Part shown: one piece after another, positions 48,438-55,626 of the stretch | Layout: each line of letters begins with the position of its first letter | Numbering within the stretch: the stretch's first letter is position 1 | Assembly (NCBI RefSeq): GCF_004155535.1 | Contig: NZ_RYUH01000004.1 | Span: 186,001-250,000, forward strand | DNA length: 64,000 nucleotides | Direction: 5' to 3' | From: Bifidobacterium pseudolongum subsp. globosum | Lineage (GTDB): Bacteria; Actinomycetota; Actinomycetes; Actinomycetales; Bifidobacteriaceae | Notes under the pieces: generated by a model | Database searches by the model: none | The model's input: only the letters and a program-made list of their open reading frames with translations | What the model was told of the DNA's origin: nothing | Program-made: the position numbers and the translations under genes

Positions 48438-51400
48438 GTGCCCGAACAGACAGAACAGGGTTTCGAGCCACTCGAAACCGCATCGAATATCGATTCCCCA
48501 TCAACCAACGAGCAGCCGGCCGCGCCGCGCCGCCGCCGTACTGGCCGCCGCGTGGTACGCGGGGCCGGTGCCGCCGGCGCTACGGTGGAGCTCAAGGTGG
48601 AGGAGCACGGCCCGCTGTTCAAGGAACCCCCCACCGCGCTGCCCGCGTCGAAGCCGGTGCACGCGCTGACCGCGGCGCCCGCTGCCGAGTCTTCGGCTGA
48701 GGGCGAGTCGTCGCCGGACGAAGCCGCCGCCGAGCAGGCCGAGCCCACGCGCAAGACGACGCGTTCGCGCCGCCGTTCCACTGCCAGCGAAACCGACGAG
48801 ACCCCGCGCCGCACGCGCCGCCGCAGCACCAAGGCCGCGGCTGCCGATGAGGGCGCCGAGGCCGCTGAAAACGCGAGCGAGCCGGCCGAGGAACCCACGC
48901 GCACCACGCGACGCCGTCGCCGCGCGGCCACTGCGCCGGAACCGAGCGAGGCGAACCGCGCAACCGAGGCGCTCGATGCGCTTGACGGTGACGCGCAGGC
49001 CGAGTCCGAGGAACATGAGGAGCATCAATCACGCCGCCACCATGCGGCGTCGCGCCCCATGACGTCGCTGCTGTTCCAGGAGCCCGTCATCCCGCAGCGC
49101 CCCAAGCACGCCGATGACGAGACGGACGAAACCGACGAATCCAACGAATCATCCGACGAGCACACCACGCGCCGTCGCCGGCGCACTCGCGGCCGCAAGG
49201 GCGACGAGTCGGCCGAGGCCACCAAGCCGGCAGCCGGCGAATCGCGCCGTGGCCGCCGCCGTACGCCGGTCGATTATGACGCCGATTTCGACGACGTGGA
49301 AGACATCAACGAGTCCACGTCGCGCCGACGCTCCAACCGCCGCATGAACGCGCAGGAGCGCCGCGCCGCCGCCGAAGTGGAGCAGATCGAAGAGGATCTG
49401 GTGCTCGACGACATCACGTATGCGCCGATCGACGAGGCGATCGCCCGCAACGCCAAGCGCAAACGCAAGCATGAGAACGACGAAGAGGCCGAGGCCATCG
49501 TGGAAGCGGACCTCAACAGCGGCAGCGAGGAGGGCGAGGACGGCGAGCCGACCGTGCGCCGTCGCCGCCGTCGGCGCCGCGCCGACCACGAGGCCGCCGA
49601 GGAGCAGCAGAACGAGGAGACCACCGAGTCCAGCTCCGAAGACGACGAGGAGACCACGGTCACGCGCCGCCGTCGCCGCCGCCGCAACGGCAAGAACGCG
49701 GAGGAGGAGACCACAACCCGCCGCTCGCGCAAGCAGCAGTACATCGACGAAATCGCCGATGTGGAGGGCTCCACGCGCCTCGAGGCGAAGAAGCAGCGCC
49801 GCCGCGACAACCGCCGCGAGCGCAGCCGTCAGAACCAGCTGCTCGAGCAGGACTTCCTGGCGCGCCGCGAAAACGTGGACCGCCTGATGGTGGTGCGCCA
49901 GCGCGACCGCCATACGCAGATCTCCGTGCTTGAAGACAACGTGCTTGTGGAGCATTACGTCTCCGACATCCAGGAAGTCGCCACGGTGGGCAACATCTAC
50001 CTGGGCCGCGTGCAGAACGTGCTGCCGAGCATGGAGGCCGCATTCGTGGACATCGGCCAGGCGCGCAACGGCGTGCTGTATGCGGGCGAGGTGAACTGGG
50101 ATTCCACGCGCCTTGACGGCCAGCCGCGCCGCATCGAGCTCGCGTTCCGCTCCGGCGACCCGGTGCTGGTGCAGGTCACCAAAGACCCGATCGGGCACAA
50201 GGGCGCACGCCTGACGAGCCAGGTGACGCTTGCGGGCCGCTTCCTGGTGCTTGTGCCATCCGGCGGCATGACGGGTGTGAGCCGCAAGCTCAGCAGCCGT
50301 GAGCGCAGCCGTCTTAAGTCCATTGTCTCCAAGATCGCGCCGAAGGACATGGGTGTGATCATCCGCACAGCGGCCGAGGGCGCCACGGAGGAGGCGATCA
50401 CCAAGGACCTGGAGATGCTGCTGCACCAGTGGGAGCACATCCAGGCCAAGCGCGAGGAGTTCAAGCACGGCAAGCGCCCCAAGCTCCTGCAGGGCGAGCC
50501 GGACATGGCGATCCGCGTGGTGCGCGACATCTTCAACGACGACTTCCGCAAGATGATCGTGGAAGGCGATGGCGTGTACACGCGCATCGAGGAATACCTG
50601 GAGACCATGGCGCCCGACCTGCGCGAGAAGCTGGAGAAGTGGGACCCGGCCGAGCACGAGGGCAAAGACGTGTTCGACAAGTGGCAGATCGACTCGCAGC
50701 TGCGCAAGGGCATGGAACGCCAGGTGTACCTGCCGAGCGGCGGCTCCATTGTGATCGACCGCACCGAGGCCATGACCACAATCGACGTGAACACCGGCCG
50801 CTTCATCGGCAAGGGCAAGTCGCTTGAAGAAACCGTGACCCGCTGCAACCTCGAGGCGAGCGAAGAGATCGCACGCCAGCTGCGCCTGCGCGACATCGGC
50901 GGCATGATCATGATCGATTACGTGGATATGGTCATGCCCTCCAACCGCGATCTGGTGCTGCGCCGCCTGCTGGAATGCCTGGCGCGCGACCGCACCAAGC
51001 ACCAGGTGGCCGAAGTCACGTCGCTGGGCTTGGTGCAGATGACGCGCAAGCGCATTGGCCAGGGCCTTGTGGAGGCGTTCTCCGAAGAATGCCCGGCGTG
51101 CAAGGGCCGTGGGTTCATTGTGCACGACGAACCCACAATCTCCAAGGAATACGACGACCCGTACGCGCTCAAGGGCGGCGATCCGTTTGTGAAGACCAAC
51201 AAGCATGGCCACGGTACCGAAACGCATGCGGTGCATGCGCCGAAGGGGTCGTCCGCCGCGGTGCGTGCCAAGCTCGCGCAGATCGCTGCCGCTGCTGTGG
51301 CGGCGAACAATGCCGAGGAGGAGGCGGAGGCCGCCGCCAAGCAGGCTGAGGAACTCGAGGTGCAGATCGAACACATCGAGGAAACCACCGAAGCCGAGCA

Positions 51401-51647
51401 GATCAAGGCCACTGAGGCCGCTGTGGATGCCGAAGGCGATGCCAGGGTTGCCAAGGCTGCCGAGGAGTCAGCGGAGTCCGAGGCCGTCGAGGCCACGGTG
51501 GAGCCGGAAGCCGCAACCGAAACGGCTGTGGACGCTTCTGACGCCGGCACCGAGGGTGCGGAAACCGCTGAACCGGCCGCTGACGTTGTCGCCGAAGAAG
51601 CGGAACCGCAACCCGATGCGGAGTCCGAGGCCGACCAAGCCGAGTAA
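48438..51647 (+). CDS. rne: Ribonuclease E/G with a very long disordered N-terminal region
   Basis: Endoribonuclease for rRNA maturation and mRNA decay. The 1069-residue protein keeps the catalytic core at residues ~490-905: an S1 domain (EVATVGNIYLGRVQNVLPSMEAAFVDIG), the 5'-sensor/RNase H-like region, the two metal-binding Asp (D783 in TTIDVNTGRF, D827 in MIMIDYVDM) and the Zn-link CPAC (C885, C888). It has ~480 extra N-terminal residues of alternating acidic and Arg-rich blocks (RRRRRR, EEHEEH) and an Ala/Glu-rich C-tail. GTG 48438 follows AGGAG. The disordered tails probably bind RNA or partner proteins, as the C-terminal half does in E. coli. Confidence 0.95.
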   Translation: MPEQTEQGFEPLETASNIDSPSTNEQPAAPRRRRTGRRVVRGAGAAGATVELKVEEHGPLFKEPPTALPASKPVHALTAAPAAESSAEGESSPDEAAAEQAEPTRKTTRSRRRSTASETDETPRRTRRRSTKAAAADEGAEAAENASEPAEEPTRTTRRRRRAATAPEPSEANRATEALDALDGDAQAESEEHEEHQSRRHHAASRPMTSLLFQEPVIPQRPKHADDETDETDESNESSDEHTTRRRRRTRGRKGDESAEATKPAAGESRRGRRRTPVDYDADFDDVEDINESTSRRRSNRRMNAQERRAAAEVEQIEEDLVLDDITYAPIDEAIARNAKRKRKHENDEEAEAIVEADLNSGSEEGEDGEPTVRRRRRRRRADHEAAEEQQNEETTESSSEDDEETTVTRRRRRRRNGKNAEEETTTRRSRKQQYIDEIADVEGSTRLEAKKQRRRDNRRERSRQNQLLEQDFLARRENVDRLMVVRQRDRHTQISVLEDNVLVEHYVSDIQEVATVGNIYLGRVQNVLPSMEAAFVDIGQARNGVLYAGEVNWDSTRLDGQPRRIELAFRSGDPVLVQVTKDPIGHKGARLTSQVTLAGRFLVLVPSGGMTGVSRKLSSRERSRLKSIVSKIAPKDMGVIIRTAAEGATEEAITKDLEMLLHQWEHIQAKREEFKHGKRPKLLQGEPDMAIRVVRDIFNDDFRKMIVEGDGVYTRIEEYLETMAPDLREKLEKWDPAEHEGKDVFDKWQIDSQLRKGMERQVYLPSGGSIVIDRTEAMTTIDVNTGRFIGKGKSLEETVTRCNLEASEEIARQLRLRDIGGMIMIDYVDMVMPSNRDLVLRRLLECLARDRTKHQVAEVTSLGLVQMTRKRIGQGLVEAFSEECPACKGRGFIVHDEPTISKEYDDPYALKGGDPFVKTNKHGHGTETHAVHAPKGSSAAVRAKLAQIAAAAVAANNAEEEAEAAAKQAEELEVQIEHIEETTEAEQIKATEAAVDAEGDARVAKAAEESAESEAVEATVEPEAATETAVDASDAGTEGAETAEPAADVVAEEAEPQPDAESEADQAE

Positions 51648-51666
51648 CCGGCTTAGCCACCTCATC

Positions 51667-51708
51667 AAGGGGCTCTGAACGCTGTAACCGCCGCGTTCGG
51701 AGCCCCTT
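51667..51708 (+). terminator. Terminator hairpin after rne
   Basis: A 16-bp stem with one mismatch, AAGGGGCTC.GAACGC pairing with GCGTTC.GAGCCCCTT (51667-51682 with 51693-51708), 10-base loop, 19 bases past the stop. Confidence 0.75.
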
Positions 51709-51716
51709 GTGTTGCG

Positions 51717-51846
51717 TATCTCGCTTACGAGAGTGCCCTAATCGGGCTACCCTCGAGTACGACCTCTGTGAAATGCCATAATTACACCAATTCGAGGGGC
51801 CCATACTTGGGGGTGGGCAGATTAAGGCACTCTCGTAAGCGAGATA
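51717..51846. mobile_element. 130-bp element with 26-bp terminal inverted repeats
   Basis: 51717-51742 and 51821-51846 are inverted repeats matching at 25 of 26 positions (outer part TATCTCGCTTACGAGAGTGCC). The 78-base interior holds nested short pairings (CCCTCGA with TCGAGGG; GCCCA with TGGGC) and no reading frame. Size and symmetry resemble a MITE, but no target-site duplication is visible at the edges. A structured RNA is an alternative. It lies between the rne terminator and the 3' end of the DUF559 gene. Confidence 0.6.
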
Positions 51847-51863
51847 GGTTCTGGGAAGGGGCC

Positions 51864-52847
51864 TTAGGCCGCCGTTTTCCATATCGTGCGGCGCCGATCG
51901 GCCAGTTGTTCAAGGGTGAAAGGCGTTGGCAGCAGATAGTTGACGCCGGTTCGATCCTCGATATGCCGCGCCACCACTTCCGCCACCATGCGTTGCCCCT
52001 CTTCGGAGCGCATGCTGCAGTTCACCACCTGTACGTAATCCCATCCGGCCGATTCGATGCGTAACCGCCGCTGCGCATCTGCCTCCCATTGCTGTTCATG
52101 GTGTTTTCCGTCATACTCCACATCCACTTGGGCCTTCACGAAGGCGATGTCCATGAAGACCACGCCACCATCCGGCAGCCGCACCATGTGGTTCACTGTG
52201 GGGCGTGGCAGGCCGTGGCGCTCAAGCATCAACCTCAATCGTGTTTCGGTGGAAGAGTCCGTGTACTCCTGCATCAGTACCAATGCTTTGCGGCATGCCG
52301 TCATGCCTCGTGGCGCTCGTGCCCGGCCGTTGCGGGGATTGTGGGCATAGTGTTCAATGCGCACCAGCATGTCTTCGAAATCTTGCAGCGTGTAGCGTTC
52401 ATGAAGCACATTGCGTCGCAGCAGGCTGTCGCCCAACACCACCAATTCCTCCAAACTGAGCCGTGTGGCGAAGAGGAACCACGTGAATAGGGGTGTGGTG
52501 CAGGTGACGCCCGGTGCCACCTCCACTGTATCCAATGGCGCACCACTCGCAAAGAACGCGTAGGGGAGACCCTTTGGCTTGGCGCGCTTGCGCCGGTTGC
52601 CCCGTACGTGATTCCTCGGCTTGTATTCGTCTGGAGCCACAACCACCTGCAGCACATCTTCCCGCAGGCGTGGATGCTTGCGCACATCGATGAACGGCAC
52701 CTCGATGCCTTGCAACAACAATGCTGTGGTGAGGGTGAACACGCACGCGCATTGCCGCTGGCAGAGGCCCTCGGCTTCTTGGCAACACTGTATGCGGGCG
52801 CTTGCACGGTTGCTCAGCTCATCCAGCGATATGGATTCGTTCTTCAT
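51864..52847 (-). CDS. DUF559 / Vsr-like nuclease-fold protein
   Basis: A 327-residue protein. The C-terminal ~110 residues match the DUF559 domain, a Vsr-like PD-(D/E)XK fold: ETRLRLMLERHGLPRPTVNH, FMDIAFVKAQVDVEYDGKHHEQQ, DAQRRLRIESAGWDYVQVV. The N-terminal ~200 residues are basic and Cys-containing (IQCCQEAEGLCQRQCAC) and unassigned; in similar actinobacterial proteins this region resembles the AbiEi-type helical part. The start overlaps the higA end by 29 bases, so it appears to be the third gene of the higBA operon. Nuclease activity is inference; the metal-site Glu and Asp are present. Confidence 0.75.
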   Translation of the reverse strand: MKNESISLDELSNRASARIQCCQEAEGLCQRQCACVFTLTTALLLQGIEVPFIDVRKHPRLREDVLQVVVAPDEYKPRNHVRGNRRKRAKPKGLPYAFFASGAPLDTVEVAPGVTCTTPLFTWFLFATRLSLEELVVLGDSLLRRNVLHERYTLQDFEDMLVRIEHYAHNPRNGRARAPRGMTACRKALVLMQEYTDSSTETRLRLMLERHGLPRPTVNHMVRLPDGGVVFMDIAFVKAQVDVEYDGKHHEQQWEADAQRRLRIESAGWDYVQVVNCSMRSEEGQRMVAEVVARHIEDRTGVNYLLPTPFTLEQLADRRRTIWKTAA

Positions 52848-53166
52848 GGTTCATGGGCGGCCGGGCCCCAACAAGGTTGGGGACATGTTGAACGCTGTGT
52901 GCATCGAATCGCAACACATCGTAATCACGTTGCAGATTCAGCCAAAACTCCGGCGACGTGCCGAAGGCCCGAGACAGCAGAAACGCCGTACGCACGGTGA
53001 TGGCGCGTTTGCCGTTCACGATCTGTCCCACAGCGGTTTCGCTGATGCCCAAAGCCTTGGCGAGGCGATAGTTGCTGATGCCATAAGGTTCCATGAACTC
53101 CTCTTTGAGTATTTCCCCTGGTGTACTGAGATACTGATCAGTGGTGGTAATCGTCGAAGTGGACAT
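52819..53166 (-). CDS. higA: HigA-family antitoxin (XRE helix-turn-helix)
   Basis: A 115-residue antitoxin with the HigA signature: STPGEILKEEFMEPYGISNYRLAKALGISETAVGQIVNGKRAITVRTAFLLSRAFGTSPEFWLNLQRDYD. ATG 53166 follows AGGAGG. It overlaps the toxin by 29 bases upstream and the DUF559 gene by 29 bases downstream, so three genes are translationally linked. It should bind the inverted repeat at 53443-53465 and repress the operon. Confidence 0.92.
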   Translation of the reverse strand: MSTSTITTTDQYLSTPGEILKEEFMEPYGISNYRLAKALGISETAVGQIVNGKRAITVRTAFLLSRAFGTSPEFWLNLQRDYDVLRFDAHSVQHVPNLVGARPPMNHEERIHIAG

Positions 53167-53425
53167 CGTAGGCCTCCTGTTGTTGCTGGCTCCAATGGAA
53201 TATAAGTCGGTATTGTGCATTGACGCGAATGCTGTAGTATCCCGCGAGTTTGCCTTTCAATAACTCGAGGTGGTTGGACGGCGGAATACGCAGATCGTTG
53301 ATTGTAGCGGCTGCTTTCAGCATTTGAAGTTTGCGTTTCAAAGCTTTTTCCAAGCCGGCAGGGTAGCCGGTTGGATATCTTCCGCCATATAAGTAGTCAT
53401 TGAGTTCCTTGTCTCTAACACGCAT
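53138..53425 (-). CDS. higB: HigB-type toxin (RelE superfamily)
   Basis: A 95-residue toxin: RDKELNDYLYGGRYPTGYPAGLEKALKRKLQMLKAAATINDLRIPPSNHLELLKG, then YSIRVNAQYRLIFHW and the C-terminal YDVHFDDYHH, the pattern of HigB mRNA interferases. Toxin-first gene order is normal for higBA. ATG 53425 follows AAAGG. The His-rich C-terminus carries the catalytic His. Intact in length. Confidence 0.9.
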   Translation of the reverse strand: MRVRDKELNDYLYGGRYPTGYPAGLEKALKRKLQMLKAAATINDLRIPPSNHLELLKGKLAGYYSIRVNAQYRLIFHWSQQQQEAYDVHFDDYHH

Positions 53426-53442
53426 AATACTAACCTTTCTCG

Positions 53443-53465
53443 TTACTAACGTCAAGCGTTAGTAA
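53443..53465 (-). promoter_or_regulatory. higBA operator: 9-bp perfect inverted repeat
   Basis: TTACTAACG and CGTTAGTAA (53443-53451, 53457-53465) around TCAAG, 17 bases upstream of the higB ATG. The minus strand reads TTGACG inside the repeat, with TAGTAT 17 bases on. That -10 would abut the ATG, so the true promoter elements are uncertain. Position and symmetry fit autorepression by HigA. Confidence 0.65.
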
Positions 53466-53821
53466 TAGATGGATATGGAGATATCCGGCGATGATCGCGG
53501 TTCCGTATGAGGATTGGCGGTGTTGATGCTGTATTCATGCCCGTGACTATAGAGGACTAAGGCAGTGGCCTCCACGGGCATAGTGAAAAATGTGGATAAG
53601 TGGACGACACACCGCGTATCCACAACCCCGCTCAAGCCGCTCCCAGACGAAAGCCATGATGCAGATCGCCAAGAATGACGACTCTCAGAGATTCCCGGGC
53701 CAAAGGTAATGTTCTGGGCTACTGTGTATGACAATCCTCTGTCCGATCTCGATGAAAGTCATGCTGGCGACTACTGAGGATGACAAATCTCAGAGCCCTC
53801 AAGCAATCGGTAGAGCGATAA
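53466..53821. other. Non-coding, repeat-bearing stretch
   Basis: Less GC-rich than the core genome. It holds direct repeat copy 1 and similar short motifs (TGTATGACAATCCTCTG and GAGGATGACAAATCTCAGAG). No credible gene was recognised. Confidence 0.5.
53675..53722. repeat. Direct repeat copy 1 flanking the DUF3800 remnant
   Basis: Starts ATGACGACTCTC and ends AATGTTCTGGGCTAC. A 45-base relative lies at 54630-54674. Between them is the decayed gene. A further partial version (GATGACAAATCTCAGAG) follows near 53780. Confidence 0.6.
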
Positions 53822-54297
53822 GTCTGCGATGCTCGGCTACTGGGTGAGGAGGCTGAATACTATGTGAATGGAATCAACATTCCATTCTTGGAGCGTCTAT
53901 ATCAGGATCCCTATCCTCCGCGTGATCTAGCTTTGGCGCATCTTCTCGGCGCCGTGCAGAAAGAGGAGGAGGGAAACCTCATAGCATTAGCGGACGATCA
54001 TTATACGAAAAAAATAGCCGATTGCAGATTGAGTCCCTTCGGCACTACTCCTCTAAAGCCTATTGTCGTGATCCCTTAGATCATTATCTTGACACTGTAT
54101 TTTTTGGCGATTCGATGAGTAGCAGACTTATTCAGGCTTCTGATATGGTTACCTATCTCTATTCACGTCGGTGGAATCCCGTCACCAACAGGTTTGACCG
54201 GGAGGAGACAAAGGAATGGTATGAGAAGATGATGAGGAAGTTGCTTGAAGCAGCCTCGCAGATTACGGCTGGTAAGAGTGTATATCCGTATTACTGA
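53822..54297 (+). pseudogene. Decayed DUF3800-like gene with a frameshift at an A7 tract
   Basis: Two overlapping frames together resemble a DUF3800 protein (RNase H-like fold, common in defence and accessory islands). Frame 1 (to 54079) reads NIPFLERLYQDPYPPRDLALAHLLGAVQKEEEG...ADDHYTKK. Frame 2 (to 54297) reads SRLQIESLRHYSSKAY, then SSRLIQASDMVTYLYSRRW and KEWYEKMMRKLL, the family's C-terminal QxADxxxY region. The frames meet at seven A residues (54008-54014), where a -1 shift joins them. The N-terminal DES motif is missing and a stop precedes 53822, so the gene is also truncated. A sequencing error in the A-run is possible for the frameshift but not for the truncation. Confidence 0.6.
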
Positions 54298-54314
54298 AAA
54301 AGGGTGCAAACGGG

Positions 54315-54347
54315 CTTCGCCCCCGACCTTGAACGGCGGGGGCGAAG
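54315..54347 (+). terminator. Hairpin after the DUF3800 remnant
   Basis: Perfect 11-bp stem CTTCGCCCCCG / CGGGGGCGAAG (54315-54325 with 54337-54347), 11-base loop, 18 bases past the last stop. Probably the original terminator of the decayed gene. Confidence 0.6.
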
Positions 54348-55626
54348 TCTAGGACAAAAGTTCGGATTATTACACCGAAGTCTTGTTAACCACGATGATA
54401 GCGCGTTGTAACGATCCACGCAATGGGTTATTTGCGGAAAGAACGAGCCTCGCAGTTATAGATGAAACTGTGGGGTGGCGCAGCGGGCACTATTCTGCGT
54501 TAGTAGCGTCCTTGTATTTAGGCAGCTGCGCTTGCCAATAAATACCAAGTGTTTATGTTCAATGTGGGGGGTGAAGAAAAGTTGGACTCTTTTCCCCTCA
54601 AAGAGTCCGATTTTCCTGCACCGCCTCAGATGACGACTCTCGGATATTCCCAGATAAAGAATGTTCTGGGCTACCGCCCCACCTTCCCGCGTCGAACAAT
54701 TACCATAAAACCGTTGTTGCGCATATGAAACCGCGTGACTGGCTCGCAAGTTACATTATGAATATATGTACCAGTGCGATTGAAAAAACATATCTTCAGA
54801 TTTGGGTCCTTTGGCGGCTCCTACGATCTTTTTGCGCCGGTAATCAATGTGGTTCGGCGACAATGGCACTGGTACATCGCGCAGGTGTTTCCGGCAAAAT
54901 GCTGTGACTTTCTGACAATCTACCAAGACGATACTCTCTATCTCATAGAGGCAAAGGATTATGCGCCGCCCGCACAAATCCGAATGGCTCGGAACGACGC
55001 TTGGGGCAAATGGTGTGCCGGGTGTTGGTTCATAGATGAGCTCGGCTCCGCGCGTGTTCATAGTAACAGGCAATACGTTTTCCGCGGGAAAGTTGTATGA
55101 ATACGTATTCATCTATAGCTTGCCAGTTATGACTGCTCGAAGAAGAGCCAATGCGGAGCTGAACCGTTGTTTCTGATAATTGCGACAAAACACTTGTGAA
55201 TGTTTGGTATATGGATACAAGCGTCTAAGATGGGAGAGGTGTCAGTCTGGAGATGATTGTGAAATCTTCGTGAGGAAGCAGGGGGATGGTTGATGCCCCG
55301 TGGAACGATATGCTGTAATTGGTTGTTGCGCTTCGGAATGTTTTGGCGGCATTCTGAAGTCTCCTACGAAACGCCGATGCAAACGTTTGAGCAGTGCGTC
55401 TTAAGCGATTCAGCGCCTGCGTGATGTGTGCATTTCATTCAGCCTAGGGTAGAATGCAGTACATATGCAAAAACGACGGTGTTGCTAATCGGGTAGAGGA
55501 GGGATGCGACTGCGAAGGATTGCAGCCACAGTCACCGCGGCATCCAGACGAATGCAACGCCATGAGAACTTGAGAAGCCTCTCGGTCCACCACGATCGGG
55601 AGAACGAGCAAAAAGGGGAAGAACCT
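54348..55626. other. AT-richer region without a confident gene, upstream of the pilus locus
   Basis: Open frames exist on both strands near 54725-55112, including a plus-strand frame with IYQDDTLYLIEAKDYAPP, but none was recognised, starts lack good ribosome sites and the strands contradict each other. TAGAAT at 55450-55455 is a possible -10 for the adhesin. The base composition differs from the core genome and suggests decayed accessory DNA. Confidence 0.45.
54630..54674. repeat. Direct repeat copy 2 flanking the DUF3800 remnant
   Basis: Starts ATGACGACTCTCGG and ends GAATGTTCTGGGCTAC, about three-quarters identical to 53675-53722 with a three-base length difference. Confidence 0.6.

Noticed and set aside
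53700..54680. Possible CRISPR array because of repeated ATGACGACTCTC and TTCTGGGCTAC
   Set aside because: Only two imperfect copies almost 1 kb apart, with no regular spacer length and no cas genes nearby.
54725..55112. Overlapping open frames on both strands (108-118 residues)
   Set aside because: Neither product was recognised, the strands contradict each other, and starts lack Shine-Dalgarno sequences. One could be a gene remnant but the evidence is insufficient.
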